A stretch of 64,000 nucleotides of DNA from Paenibacillus sp. SYP-B3998 (GCF_010820665.1 NZ_JAAIKC010000004.1:62001-126000), one strand, 5' to 3'; shown: positions 44,216 to 53,993, numbered from the stretch's first letter. The notes: generated by a model from the sequence alone, not told the origin. A program made the numbers and translations.

Positions 44216-45097
44216 ATGAAAACCTGGATGAAATCAGAGTATATGCAGCAAACAGTGTTCGTGGGACCAGCGTTTTTAGCTTTCTTTATTGTCGTTTTAC
44301 TGCCTTTGTGCCTTGGTATTTATTATTCTTTTACCAACTGGAACGGGGTATCAGGCAGTATTGAATGGATAGGATTCGCCAATTTTATCAGTATTTTCAC
44401 ACATGATCCTGATTTTATCCGATCCTTTTTGTTTACAGCGCGCTTTATGTTAGCGGTTGTTGTATTCAGCAATGTGATTGGCTTTGCATTGGCGTTGATC
44501 TTGTCCAAGCAGTTAAAGTCGCGCAATTTGCTGCGAACGGTCTTTTTCATGCCTAACGTATTAGGGGGACTGCTGCTCGGATTCATTTGGCAATTTATTT
44601 TCGTACAAAGCTTCCCAGTTCTTGGAGAGGTTACTAAGATGGGGGTGTTCCAGCTTTCCTGGCTGGGTACGGAGGCGACAGCGTTTTGGGCTCTTGTGAT
44701 TGTAAGCGTTTGGCAGGGAGCCGGCTACTACATGGTAATTTACGTCGCAGGACTTACGAATGTGCCCAAAGACCTCATTGAAGCGGCAGCGATTGATGGT
44801 GCGAAAAATCACCAGGTTTTGCGCCACATTATTCTTCCACTTATTATGCCAGCTATTACAGTTTGCTTGTTTTTAAGTGTCGCTTGGGCATTTAAATCAT
44901 TTGATCTGAATTTCTCGCTGACGCAGGGAGGGCCGTTTAAGTCAAGCGAATCCATCGCCATGAATATTTATAACGAGGCATTCAAGAATAACCGATTCGG
45001 ACTTGGCACAGCGAAAGCACTTGTCTTCTTTATCGCTGTATCGTTCATTACCGTGCTCCAGGTTTCGATTACGAAAAAAAGGGAGGTGGATATGTAA
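44216..45097 (+). CDS. Sugar ABC transporter permease (MalF/LacF type)
   Basis: Inner-membrane permease of a CUT1-class carbohydrate importer, 293 residues, six helices. FVGPAFLAFFIVVLLPLCLG starts helix 1, and the EAA loop KDLIEAAAIDGAKNHQVLRH is near residues 185-205. GAAAGGAACAG precedes the ATG. The stop shares one base with the next permease start. The divergent YesM/YesN pair should control it. No ATPase is encoded in the unit, so a shared MsmX-type ATPase elsewhere is presumed, as is usual for Bacillota CUT1 importers. Confidence 0.94.
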   Translation: MKTWMKSEYMQQTVFVGPAFLAFFIVVLLPLCLGIYYSFTNWNGVSGSIEWIGFANFISIFTHDPDFIRSFLFTARFMLAVVVFSNVIGFALALILSKQLKSRNLLRTVFFMPNVLGGLLLGFIWQFIFVQSFPVLGEVTKMGVFQLSWLGTEATAFWALVIVSVWQGAGYYMVIYVAGLTNVPKDLIEAAAIDGAKNHQVLRHIILPLIMPAITVCLFLSVAWAFKSFDLNFSLTQGGPFKSSESIAMNIYNEAFKNNRFGLGTAKALVFFIAVSFITVLQVSITKKREVDM

Positions 45098-45930
45098 TGA
45101 AACACAGCGCATACTCTTCCAAGCTGTTGACTATCGAGGTGTTGACGTTGCTGCTTGCCTTACTATTCCTAGTTCCGTTTTACTTTCTCTTTGTAAATTC
45201 TTTTAAAACGTTTGCTGAACTTCTCACAAACACAGCCAGCTTACCGACCAAGTTGAACTGGGATAACTACATCCGGGCTTGGAACGTTCTTCACTTCCCG
45301 CGCGCTTTGTCTAATTCCATCATCATCACCATTTCGAGCGTAAGCTCCATGGTTATCATTGCATCGATGGCTGCATACCGACTAGCACGCCGGTCCAATC
45401 GGATGAACCGAGCTTTGTTTACCCTGTTCATTACCGCGATGGTAGTTCCATTTCAAGCTATAATGATTCCGCTTGTCAAGGTTGGGAATTGGCTCCACTT
45501 TTTGAATAGCTTCTACGGAATTGTACTTTGCTATGCAGGTCTTGGCGTTTCTTTTTCATTATTTTTGTATCATGGATTTATTAAATCCATTCCGCCTGAG
45601 ATCGAGGAGTCGGCTGTTGTTGACGGCTGCAATCCTTATGCCGTATTTTGGAGAATTATTTTTCCGCTGCTTAAACCGATGACCGTCACTGTGATTGTGT
45701 TGCAAAGTTTATGGATATGGAATGACTTCCTTCTTCCGCTGCTTGTCCTTCAGGACAAGGGGCTGCAGACCGTGCAATTAGCGACTAACGCTCTTTTCGG
45801 GCAGTATACCAAACAATGGGATTTGGCGCTTGCTGCACTAGTTATGGGGATTGTGCCTATCCTTCTTTTTTTCCTGTTCATGCAGCGTCACATCATGGAA
45901 GGCATCACAGCTGGGGCGGTGAAAGGATAG
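45097..45930 (+). CDS. Sugar ABC transporter permease (MalG/LacG type)
   Basis: Second permease subunit, 277 residues, six helices, with the EAA loop IPPEIEESAVVDGCNPYAVF and the C-terminal QRHIMEGITAGAVKG typical of MalG/LacG. It pairs with the upstream permease. GGGAGGTGG ends 4 nt before the ATG. Confidence 0.94.
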   Translation: MKHSAYSSKLLTIEVLTLLLALLFLVPFYFLFVNSFKTFAELLTNTASLPTKLNWDNYIRAWNVLHFPRALSNSIIITISSVSSMVIIASMAAYRLARRSNRMNRALFTLFITAMVVPFQAIMIPLVKVGNWLHFLNSFYGIVLCYAGLGVSFSLFLYHGFIKSIPPEIEESAVVDGCNPYAVFWRIIFPLLKPMTVTVIVLQSLWIWNDFLLPLLVLQDKGLQTVQLATNALFGQYTKQWDLALAALVMGIVPILLFFLFMQRHIMEGITAGAVKG

Positions 45931-46061
45931 GAAAGAAAAGACGAAGGGAAGATTAGCTACCTCAAATTTGTCCACTTTAAAAGTCAATACTATGAGTGTC
46001 AGGAACATGGCGTTCAATTTTATAATTTTCTTGTAAGAATCATATAAATCGGGAGGTCAAC

Positions 46062-47354
46062 ATGATGAGAAAATGGGTTACTAGCGCTGCTGTTCTCGTA
46101 TTTACAGGTTCCTTAATGACAGCATGCGGAACAAATAAAGAAAACAGCGATGCAGCAGGAAGCACGGCGACGAGCAAACCCCAGGAAGCGGTTGTCAATG
46201 TTTTCAATTTTAAGGTGGAAATTTCGCAGGAGTTTGACCGATTGGCTAAGGAATACGAAAAGACGCATCCAGGCGTTAGAATCAATGTCTCTACGGTAGG
46301 TGGAGATGATTACAATACGCAATTGAAGGCGAAATTCGCAGCGGCAGATATGCCGGACATTTTCAATAATGAAGGTTATCGTCAGTTAGATACGTGGATT
46401 GAGCAAATTGAGGATCTTTCGGATCAGCCATGGGTAGCTGATGTGATTGACCTTGCGAAAGAGCCGATGACCAAAAATGGCAAGGTGTACGGAATGCCGA
46501 TGAATCTCGAAGGTCTGGGGTTCCTTTACAATAAAGAGCAATTTCAGAAAGCGGGGATTACCGAGTTGCCGACGACGTTGTCGCAATTGGAGGAGACCTC
46601 GAAGAAATTGCAAGGAGCTGGATTCACTCCGTTTATGAATCATTATGGAAGCTTGTATACGCTAGGTTACCACGCTTTTTATCAAGCCATGGGCAAACAG
46701 AAGGATACGGGCGCTTTCATTAATGAATTGAGTAGCGGTACAGCTCATTTTGCTGGAAATCCGATTTTCATAGATTGGATCAAGCTATTGGACATGACCG
46801 TCAAATACGGCAATAAAAATCCGCTGACAACGGATTATAGTAACGGAACTTCGCAGTTTGCGGCGGGGAAAGCCTCTATGACCATCGGAGGTAACTGGGT
46901 TCAGCCTATTGTAGACAAGGTTGATCCAAACCTGAAAATCGGTATTTTGCCAATGCCAATTAATGATGACAAAGCTTTAAATGACAACATTTATGTCGGG
47001 GTCCCTAATAACTGGGTTGTTAATAAAAATTCCAAGGTGAAAAAAGAAGCAAAAGACTTCCTCAACTGGCTCGTTACTTCCGATACAGGAAAGCAATACT
47101 TAACGAAAGACTTCAAATTTATTCCTGCGTTCAAAAGCATTCAGGCGGATCCAACAAGCGTCGGCAGCATTGGAGAAGATGTTGCCAAGTATATTAAGGA
47201 TGGCAAGATTCGGGGCTGGCAATGGTCCAGATATCCAGATGGAGCCACTCAGGAATTCGGTGCTTCCATTCAGAAATATGTGGCAGGCAAAATAAACGGC
47301 GATCAAATGCTTGCAGAATTTCAATTGGCTTGGGATAAATTGAACAGGAAATAA
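46062..47354 (+). CDS. Sugar ABC transporter substrate-binding lipoprotein
   Basis: Family-1 extracellular binding lipoprotein of 430 residues: signal with lipobox LMTAC, a Ser/Thr/Ala linker, and a CUT1 binding fold containing YGMPMNLEGLGFLYNKEQF and ASMTIGGNWV. It captures an oligosaccharide for the two permeases upstream; GH3 and YesMN context suggest a beta-linked glucoside or xyloside. GGGAGGTCAAC precedes two adjacent ATGs. The 131-nt gap before it has no terminator. Confidence 0.93.
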   Translation: MMRKWVTSAAVLVFTGSLMTACGTNKENSDAAGSTATSKPQEAVVNVFNFKVEISQEFDRLAKEYEKTHPGVRINVSTVGGDDYNTQLKAKFAAADMPDIFNNEGYRQLDTWIEQIEDLSDQPWVADVIDLAKEPMTKNGKVYGMPMNLEGLGFLYNKEQFQKAGITELPTTLSQLEETSKKLQGAGFTPFMNHYGSLYTLGYHAFYQAMGKQKDTGAFINELSSGTAHFAGNPIFIDWIKLLDMTVKYGNKNPLTTDYSNGTSQFAAGKASMTIGGNWVQPIVDKVDPNLKIGILPMPINDDKALNDNIYVGVPNNWVVNKNSKVKKEAKDFLNWLVTSDTGKQYLTKDFKFIPAFKSIQADPTSVGSIGEDVAKYIKDGKIRGWQWSRYPDGATQEFGASIQKYVAGKINGDQMLAEFQLAWDKLNRK

Positions 47355-47371
47355 AAAAGGATGTTTGTAGT

Positions 47372-47402
47372 GGGGGAGACGGCCGTAACATGGTGTCCCC
47401 CC
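47372..47402 (+). terminator. Weak hairpin between binding-protein and EamA genes
   Basis: GGGGGA pairs with TCCCCC across an 18-nt loop and is followed by CTTTCC, without a true T-run. It may lower expression of the downstream genes relative to the binding protein. Confidence 0.4.
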
Positions 47403-47449
47403 TTTCCATTTTATACGTCGCGGAAAGCAGTAAATGAAAGGATGATTCG

Positions 47450-48355
47450 ATGTTTCGCTGGCAAGCTGTGTTTCTTGTGCTGGTGGGTGCAGCCAGTTAC
47501 GGCTTTCTGGCCGCAGTGACCAAGATCGGTTATAGGAGCGGATTTCATCTCGGCGAGTTGATTGGGAGCCAAATGTTTGTCGGTGTCATTGTGCTATGGC
47601 TGCTTGCTTTATGGAGGAATAAGGGGAAGCTGCCGTTTACACTGCCAGAAGCGTCAAAGCTGATTGCCGTTGGAACGTTAAGCGGAATGACGGGTATTTT
47701 GTATTATGTCTCCATACGAACGATTCCAGCTTCCCTCGCTATTGTGCTGTTGTTTCAATTTGTGTGGGTCGGGGTTTGGTACGAGTGGATTTTTGAACGG
47801 AAGAAGCCATCGCTGGAGACGTTGATGTCCGTAGGAGTGTCCTTGTTTGGCGGGTTCCTGGCATCTGGAGTTGTTCATGACGGGTGGACGCAGATATCTC
47901 TTGTAGGTGTGTTGGCTGGCTTGGTAGCGGCATTCTCATATGCAGGTACCTTATATGCCAGTGGGAAAGCTGTGGTTCATATGAACCCATGGTTTCGCAG
48001 TTCGTTAATGGGAACGGGGGCCATGCTGCTTGTATGGGGTGTTTTTCCTCCGTACTATCTGGTAACAGGCTTATGGTGGAACGTACACATATGGATTCCC
48101 ATTGCACTAGGAATAATGGGGCTTATCCTCCCTATGCTTTGTTTTGTATTCGGAGCACCCAAAATAGGTACTCAAATGACGACGCTGCTTTGTTCCGTTG
48201 AGCTGCCTATCGCCATATTTATGGCACGGTTTGTGTTTATGGAAGCGATAGGTGGACTACAGTGGCTGGGGGTTTGCCTGATTGTTGCGGGACTTATTAT
48301 GAAGTTCATGTTTTCATCACGAACTTGGAAGGTGAGGGCATTACCGCAACGCTAA
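47450..48355 (+). CDS. EamA/DMT-family transporter
   Basis: Ten-helix drug/metabolite-type transporter of 301 residues made of two EamA repeats (about 5-140 and 150-290). Typical segments are GAASYGFLAAVTKIGYRSG, SLAIVLLFQFVWVGVWYEW and VELPIAIFMARFVFMEAIGG. Lying between the sugar binding protein and the GH3 gene, it may export a sugar or a metabolite, but the family is broad and substrate is unknown. AAAGGATG precedes the ATG. Confidence 0.9.
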   Translation: MFRWQAVFLVLVGAASYGFLAAVTKIGYRSGFHLGELIGSQMFVGVIVLWLLALWRNKGKLPFTLPEASKLIAVGTLSGMTGILYYVSIRTIPASLAIVLLFQFVWVGVWYEWIFERKKPSLETLMSVGVSLFGGFLASGVVHDGWTQISLVGVLAGLVAAFSYAGTLYASGKAVVHMNPWFRSSLMGTGAMLLVWGVFPPYYLVTGLWWNVHIWIPIALGIMGLILPMLCFVFGAPKIGTQMTTLLCSVELPIAIFMARFVFMEAIGGLQWLGVCLIVAGLIMKFMFSSRTWKVRALPQR

Positions 48356-48382
48356 TATAAGAAGAGAGTAGGTAGACAGGAT

Positions 48383-50623
48383 ATGGAAAATCGGGTAGAC
48401 GTATGGCTTGAGAAGCTGACACTTAAAGAAAAGGCACGTTTATGTGCGGGCGCAGACTTGTGGAGCACAATAGCAGTGGAGCGCCTTGGTATACCTTCCC
48501 TTTTCATGGCAGACGGTCCGAATGGGATTCGGAAGGAGCAAAATGATGTGTTATTGGGAGGCGCAGCTCCAGCGACCTGTTTTCCGACAGCATCAGCACT
48601 CGGTTCATCGTGGAATACAGGGCTTTTGCATGAAATAGGTAGGGCATTAGGTAAGGAATGCAATCGTTTGGGGGTCGATTTACTGCTTGGCCCAGGCATC
48701 AATATGAAACGTTCCCCTTTATGCGGCAGAAATTTTGAATATTATTCCGAGGATCCCTTTTTGTCAGGAGAATTAGGAGCAGCTTTCGTTACTGGCGTGC
48801 AAAGCCAAAAGGTTGGTGCAACTCTCAAGCATTATGCCTGCAACAATACGGAATTCGAAAGAATGACCATCAATTCTGAGGTAGATGAGCGGACACTGCG
48901 TGAAATTTATTTGGCCGCGTTTGAGCGTATCGTGAAAAAAGCGAATCCATGGGCCATTATGTCCGCCTATAACAAGGTGAATGGCACGTATGTTTCTGAG
49001 AACAACTATTTGTTGAATGACATACTGCGCAATGAGTGGGGGTTTCAGGGAATCGTCATGTCGGACTGGTTAGCCGTTAACGACAGAGTTAATAGTGTGG
49101 AAGCGGGATTGAATCTGGAAATGCCGGGACCGGCTGATTCGAGCTGTGAGCAAATTATTGAAGCTGTCCATGCAGGTCGCCTTGATGTAAGTACATTGGA
49201 CAATGTCGTACGCAATCTCTTGTCAGTTATTGAAAGTGTAAGTGAACCGAGAAAAATGGATGACGAATGGAACTTCGATGATCATCATCTGCTTGCTCAA
49301 CAAGCTGCTGAGGAATGTATCGTCTTGTTGAAAAATGATCGGCAAATACTTCCTCTTGATCCGAAGCAAATTGCTTCTATCGCTGTGGTCGGGAAGTTCG
49401 CGCTGAGTCCGTTATATCAAGGGGAAGGCAGCGCGAAGGTCAATCCGACTCGGTTGGATGTTCCACTGGAGGAATTACGTAATATAGTCGGAAGCGGGAG
49501 CGACCTTCAATTCGCGCAAGGATATCTAGAAGAGGATGAACCTAACGAGGAGCTTCTTATTGCAGCGGTAAGCTTAGCCAAGGAAGCGGAGGTTGCTTTG
49601 CTGTTCGTTGGGATACCCCAAGGCGAAGCGTGTGACAGAACACACATCGATTTACCAGCTAATCAAATCAATTTGATTAAAGCGGTTGCTGCCGTTCAAA
49701 GCAACTGTGTCGTTATTATTAATGCTGGTTCTGCCGTTGGGATGGATGCCTGGATCGAGGCTGTTCCGGTTGTTGTGGATGCTTGGATGCCTGGGCAAGC
49801 TGGAGGTGGGGCAGTAGCGAAAATCTTATTCGGACTAACGAATCCATCCGGCAAGTTGTCGGAGACTTTTCCTGTTAAGCTCTCTGACAACCCCTCTTAT
49901 TTGAACTTCCCCGGTGAAAATGGAAAAACGCTGTATGGTGAGGGATTGTTTATTGGCTATCGTTATTACGATAAGAAAGAGATCGAGCCTCTCTTTCCGT
50001 TCGGCCACGGATTGTCGTACACTTCATTCGAGTATACGAATTTAACGTGTGACCGTAAGCAATTGAAGGATTCCGATCCATTGACAGTGACGATTGACAT
50101 AACGAATACGGGCGACTGCCCTGGTATGGAAATTGTTCAATTGTACATCCATGATCAGGCATGCCGCTGGGTTCGGCCTGAGAAGGAATTAAAAAGTTTT
50201 GCTAAAGTGGCTTTAGATACAGGCGTAACAAAGACGGTCTCTTTTGTTTTGAATCCAAGAGATTTTTGTTATTACGATTCTGCGCTCAAAATGTGGACGA
50301 CGGACACCGGATACTTTACCATCATGGTCGGAAGTTCTTCTCGAGATATTCGCTTATCTGTCGATATGTATATGGAGATTACTTGTAAGCCAATGGTACC
50401 CATGAACGAGAATCATCCGATTAAAGACTGGCTGAACACAAAGACAGGACGGGATGCAATTCAATATATAGGCGAGCATCATGTTAAGGACCAAAAGTTA
50501 AAGAATGATATTTTAAATCACAATATGAACGCTTTTTATTTACAAATGCCTATTTATAAATTTATTAAGCTTCTTTCTTCAGGAGATAAAGAGGCGAATT
50601 TTTTGATGGATAAGTTTTTTTGA
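48383..50623 (+). CDS. Glycoside hydrolase family 3 (beta-glucosidase/xylosidase type)
   Basis: Cytoplasmic glycosidase of 746 residues without a signal peptide. The N-terminal TIM-barrel domain (about 20-300) has GATLKHYACNN and the nucleophile Asp in QGIVMSDWLAVNDR. A C-terminal alpha/beta sandwich (about 320-540) is followed by an Fn3-like domain (about 580-655, VTIDITNTGDCPGMEIVQLY) and an unusual extra C-terminal helical tail of about 90 residues. It would cleave the oligosaccharide imported by the upstream ABC system. Starts 27 nt after the EamA gene. Confidence 0.94.
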   Translation: MENRVDVWLEKLTLKEKARLCAGADLWSTIAVERLGIPSLFMADGPNGIRKEQNDVLLGGAAPATCFPTASALGSSWNTGLLHEIGRALGKECNRLGVDLLLGPGINMKRSPLCGRNFEYYSEDPFLSGELGAAFVTGVQSQKVGATLKHYACNNTEFERMTINSEVDERTLREIYLAAFERIVKKANPWAIMSAYNKVNGTYVSENNYLLNDILRNEWGFQGIVMSDWLAVNDRVNSVEAGLNLEMPGPADSSCEQIIEAVHAGRLDVSTLDNVVRNLLSVIESVSEPRKMDDEWNFDDHHLLAQQAAEECIVLLKNDRQILPLDPKQIASIAVVGKFALSPLYQGEGSAKVNPTRLDVPLEELRNIVGSGSDLQFAQGYLEEDEPNEELLIAAVSLAKEAEVALLFVGIPQGEACDRTHIDLPANQINLIKAVAAVQSNCVVIINAGSAVGMDAWIEAVPVVVDAWMPGQAGGGAVAKILFGLTNPSGKLSETFPVKLSDNPSYLNFPGENGKTLYGEGLFIGYRYYDKKEIEPLFPFGHGLSYTSFEYTNLTCDRKQLKDSDPLTVTIDITNTGDCPGMEIVQLYIHDQACRWVRPEKELKSFAKVALDTGVTKTVSFVLNPRDFCYYDSALKMWTTDTGYFTIMVGSSSRDIRLSVDMYMEITCKPMVPMNENHPIKDWLNTKTGRDAIQYIGEHHVKDQKLKNDILNHNMNAFYLQMPIYKFIKLLSSGDKEANFLMDKFF

Positions 50624-50651
50624 TGAGCTACTAACCGTAATGAGAAACGAA

Positions 50652-51653
50652 TTATTCTTCAATCTGGCTACTGTTTTTAAGCGCCTCCTGATTTGGAACG
50701 CGGCTTTCCGAAATAACCTCGCTAACGGTGCCTAATCTCAAGCCCTTTCTTTCGATTACTGTAATCATCTCGTCAAGAGCTTGGCTAGATGATTTTGTGG
50801 GATGCATCAATATTAAATAGCCTGGCTTAATGTTATTTTCAATTTTTTGAACAATCGATTGAGGAGTTGGATTTCTCCAATCGACGGTATCTAATGTCCA
50901 AAGTATTGTTTTTAAATTTAGTTCCTTCGCAATCTTCACAGTTTCCATATCAAAATCGCCTGAAGGCGGCGCGAATAAGGTGTTACGAACATTTAAATTA
51001 GAAACAAGCAGCTGTTCCGTTCTGGTTATCTCTCTAATAGCTTGAGCTCTATCCAGCTGGCTCATATTTTTGTGGGAATAGGCGTGGTTGGATAATTCAT
51101 GTCCTTCCGCTGCTATGTCTTTGGCTAAATCGATATTCTTTTTTAACCAAGAACCATCTAGGAAAAAGGTCGTCTTTGCATGATGTTTTTTTAATACTTC
51201 GCGTATATGAGGAAGATATTCATTTCCCCAAGCGACATTAATCATGAAGGAAACTAGAGGTTTCGAGGGATTCCCCCTGTGAATCGGTTGAGCCCCTAAG
51301 TTCCCCAGGCTAATTTGGGGTTTAATTTCTTTATACAGGTATTGAATGGCACTTAAATGAATAACTCCCTTATTGAGTTCATAGGTCTTTTCCACATCGA
51401 TCTCAATACCGTTGTAACCGGGGATGGCTTTCCATATCTCATCAATCCTTGCGTTTATAGGGGCTATTCGCCTTAAGGTAGCCTCGTTCTTGATTGTATC
51501 CATCAAATCTGCCCTTACCCGTGTTTCATTCGGTGTTAATGGGTTGATTATTTTCGAGGATGAGCGATTGATCATAGCATTTGCAGTAGTTTCAGAAAGA
51601 AAACTCAAGCTAGAACCCAGAATTAACAATTTCATTAACAATTTCATTTCCAT
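50652..51653 (-). CDS. YlxY-like polysaccharide deacetylase-fold protein, probably inactive
   Basis: Secreted or membrane-attached protein of 333 residues: hydrophobic N-terminus (signal peptide ending about 26), a pre-domain (about 27-130), then a NodB-fold domain (about 135-310). Seen motifs: SFMINVAWGNEYLP in place of TFDDG, ELSNHAYSH with both metal His, LFAPPSGDF, and GYLILMHPT. The strand that normally supplies the catalytic and metal-binding Asp pair reads NVAW, with no Asp. YlxY of B. subtilis is a similar sporulation-linked homologue. The enzyme may be inactive or use another residue. Stands alone. Confidence 0.85.
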   Translation of the reverse strand: MEMKLLMKLLILGSSLSFLSETTANAMINRSSSKIINPLTPNETRVRADLMDTIKNEATLRRIAPINARIDEIWKAIPGYNGIEIDVEKTYELNKGVIHLSAIQYLYKEIKPQISLGNLGAQPIHRGNPSKPLVSFMINVAWGNEYLPHIREVLKKHHAKTTFFLDGSWLKKNIDLAKDIAAEGHELSNHAYSHKNMSQLDRAQAIREITRTEQLLVSNLNVRNTLFAPPSGDFDMETVKIAKELNLKTILWTLDTVDWRNPTPQSIVQKIENNIKPGYLILMHPTKSSSQALDEMITVIERKGLRLGTVSEVISESRVPNQEALKNSSQIEE

Positions 51654-51782
51654 TGTATACCTCTAGTTTTCCATGAGAATTAGATAGCTATGAAAAATTA
51701 TGCTCCAATGGATTCAAAAATATTAAAAAAGATCTAAGAGCACCCTGAAGGAATAGGTACACAAATTAAGGGCAAACTTTCA

Positions 51783-52226
51783 ATGCTAAACCTACTTTAC
51801 ATCCGGGATTTGGAGGGACGTTATCCCTTGAAGAAGCCGCATTCTACTTCTATCGAGTTTACAAAGCAGCAACATGCTTCTTTAACAAGCTATCATCTTA
51901 ATCAACATACCAATAAAACCATCGATCTACTTAAACAACTACACCATTTCAGAGTGCGAGGGCAACAACAGCAGAAGGAAACATTTCAGTATTTATCTCA
52001 AACCGTACAGCAAGTATCACTAGCTTTAAATCAAATTTCCCAGAGTCTAAAAACCTACACAATTATTGATGATTTACTTCAACAAATTGAAATCGCTGAA
52101 CGACAATTAGAACAAGAAGGCCGACAACAATATCAAGAAAGGGAACGCCGCGATTTGTCTTTCGACGAGAATGATGAAAATCAAGTTCAACAGCATAATG
52201 ATATTCAAAATGAGTTCTACTTCTAG
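51783..52226 (+). CDS. Hypothetical coiled-coil protein
   Basis: Not recognised. The 147-residue protein is rich in Gln, His, Leu and Glu. It has a probable coiled coil over about residues 45-115 (LKQLHHFRVRGQQQQKETFQ then LSQTVQQVSLALNQISQSLK) and an acidic tail. No signal peptide or membrane helix. The ribosome site is weak. The uninterrupted frame and heptad-like spacing favour a real gene. A hairpin follows the stop. The 129 bases before it hold no other gene. Confidence 0.6.
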   Translation: MLNLLYIRDLEGRYPLKKPHSTSIEFTKQQHASLTSYHLNQHTNKTIDLLKQLHHFRVRGQQQQKETFQYLSQTVQQVSLALNQISQSLKTYTIIDDLLQQIEIAERQLEQEGRQQYQERERRDLSFDENDENQVQQHNDIQNEFYF

Positions 52227-52246
52227 TAAGCGTTGAAAAAGGGAAA

Positions 52247-52275
52247 TAGCCCCGCTGCATCTGAAGCGAGGCTAG
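52247..52275. terminator. Hairpin between convergent genes
   Basis: TAGCCCCGCT pairs with AGCGAGGCTA (one G-U-type pair) around GCATCTGA. On the minus strand it is followed by TTTCCCTTTTTC, so it could end the RNase J transcript; on the plus strand it may end the coiled-coil gene. Confidence 0.6.
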
Positions 52276-52319
52276 AAAAGTTCATTTGATCACGTGTTTT
52301 ATGTGTAGATTTATTCTAT

Positions 52320-53993
52320 TTAGATTTCCATGATAATAGGAAGAATTACGGGTCTTCTTCCGGTATTCTCATATAAAAAACGTCCCAAAACTGCTTTTAC
52401 ACTAATTTTAAGCGAGCTCCAATGATTAGCATTTTCAATCTGTAATTTGTTAATCGTGTCAGTTACGATACGACTTGCTTCGTCCAAGAGGCCTTCAGAT
52501 TCACGAACATACACAAATCCTCGCGAAATAATGTCGGGTCCTGATAAAATCTTCCCATCAATTTTGCTAAGCGTAATCACCGTGACAAGAATACCGTCTT
52601 CAGCAAGATGCTTTCGGTCGCGTAAAACAATGTTTCCAACATCGCCTATGCCCCAACCATCCACTAAGGTATTTCCCGCAGTCACTTTTCGTTTCTGGTA
52701 GGCAACTGATTTCTCAATATCCACAACCTCACCATTATTAATGATGAAAATATTGTTTTTATCTACACCAACGGATTCAGCTAACAAACCATGCTGATGA
52801 AGCATTCGATATTCCCCGTGGATAGGTATAAAATATTTAGGTTTCATTAATGTGAGCATTAACTTTAATTCTTCTTGGCTAGCGTGCCCCGAAACATGCA
52901 TACCCGTTACAGTACCTGAACCATAAATGACTTTTGCCCGCAATCGAAATAAATTATCTACGATATGAGCTACATTTCGTTCATTTCCAGGTATGGGGCT
53001 TGCCGAAAAAATGACGGTATCGCCTGGCAGAATTTCTACCTGCCGATGAGTCGAACTGGCTAGGCGGGATAAAGCCGCCATGGGTTCCCCTTGGCTCCCG
53101 GTACAAAGTATAGCTATTTGGTCACTATCTAACTTGTTCACCAGATCTGCTTCAACGAGCATTCCTTCAGGAATAGTTAAATATCCAAGCTCCGAAGCGA
53201 TACTCACTACAGTAACCATGCTTCGGCCAAGCAAAGCTAATTTTCGATTTGTTGCCTCTGCAGCATCGATGACTTGCTGTAGGCGATGAACATTAGAAGC
53301 AAAGGTTGAAATAAATACTTTTTGTTTAGCTTTGCTAAACGCTTCTTTGATGTGTTCACCTACACTTCGTTCGGATGGGGTAAAACCAGGGCGTTCGGCA
53401 TTGGTGCTCTCCGATAATAAGGCTAATACGCCCTTCTTACCGATTGCGGCCATTTTATAAAAATCTGGATATTGTTCATTTACTGGAGTCAAATCGAACT
53501 TGAAATCTCCCGTATGGACAACAACACCTTCAGGTGTATCGAAAACAACGCCTAAACAATCTGGTATGCTATGGCTAGTTTTGAAAAATGTTGTTGTAAT
53601 TGAACCTAATGAGATGCTTGAATCAGAGGTAATCTGAATTAATTGGGTTTCAGCCGTAAGCTTGGCTTCCTTTAACTTGCTTTCAATTAATCCTAGCGTT
53701 AGGCGTGTAGCATAGATAGGCATATTCAATTGCTTTAATACGTAGGGTATGCCCCCTATATGATCTTCGTGGCCGTGGGTTATAATCAGACCTCTAACTT
53801 TATCGTGATGCTCGATTAAATACGAAATATCGGGAATGATCAGGTCGATTCCCAATAAGCTTTCATCAGGAAACTTGGAGCCGCAATCGATAACAACGAT
53901 ATCATTATCATACTGGATGGCATACATATTCTTTCCAATCTCATATACGCCTCCTAGGGCAAAAAGAGATAGCTTGTTTTTTGAAGTAACCAA
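52320..53993 (-). CDS. Ribonuclease J
   Basis: RNase J-family exo/endoribonuclease of 557 residues acting in cytoplasmic mRNA decay and rRNA processing. The beta-lactamase metal motif THGHEDHIGG is intact. The beta-CASP domain (about 210-370) includes LCTGSQGEPMAALSRLA; VSGHASQEEL and PIHGEYRML follow. The reading starts at TTG 53993, 5 nt after GGAGGAG, giving a length close to B. subtilis RNase J1 (555). The longer frame to 54047 adds 18 residues unlike the family and has no ribosome site. The intact HGHEDH favours the J1 rather than J2 type, but it may be an extra paralogue, since it lacks the usual J1 neighbours. Confidence 0.93.
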   Translation of the reverse strand: MVTSKNKLSLFALGGVYEIGKNMYAIQYDNDIVVIDCGSKFPDESLLGIDLIIPDISYLIEHHDKVRGLIITHGHEDHIGGIPYVLKQLNMPIYATRLTLGLIESKLKEAKLTAETQLIQITSDSSISLGSITTTFFKTSHSIPDCLGVVFDTPEGVVVHTGDFKFDLTPVNEQYPDFYKMAAIGKKGVLALLSESTNAERPGFTPSERSVGEHIKEAFSKAKQKVFISTFASNVHRLQQVIDAAEATNRKLALLGRSMVTVVSIASELGYLTIPEGMLVEADLVNKLDSDQIAILCTGSQGEPMAALSRLASSTHRQVEILPGDTVIFSASPIPGNERNVAHIVDNLFRLRAKVIYGSGTVTGMHVSGHASQEELKLMLTLMKPKYFIPIHGEYRMLHQHGLLAESVGVDKNNIFIINNGEVVDIEKSVAYQKRKVTAGNTLVDGWGIGDVGNIVLRDRKHLAEDGILVTVITLSKIDGKILSGPDIISRGFVYVRESEGLLDEASRIVTDTINKLQIENANHWSSLKISVKAVLGRFLYENTGRRPVILPIIMEI

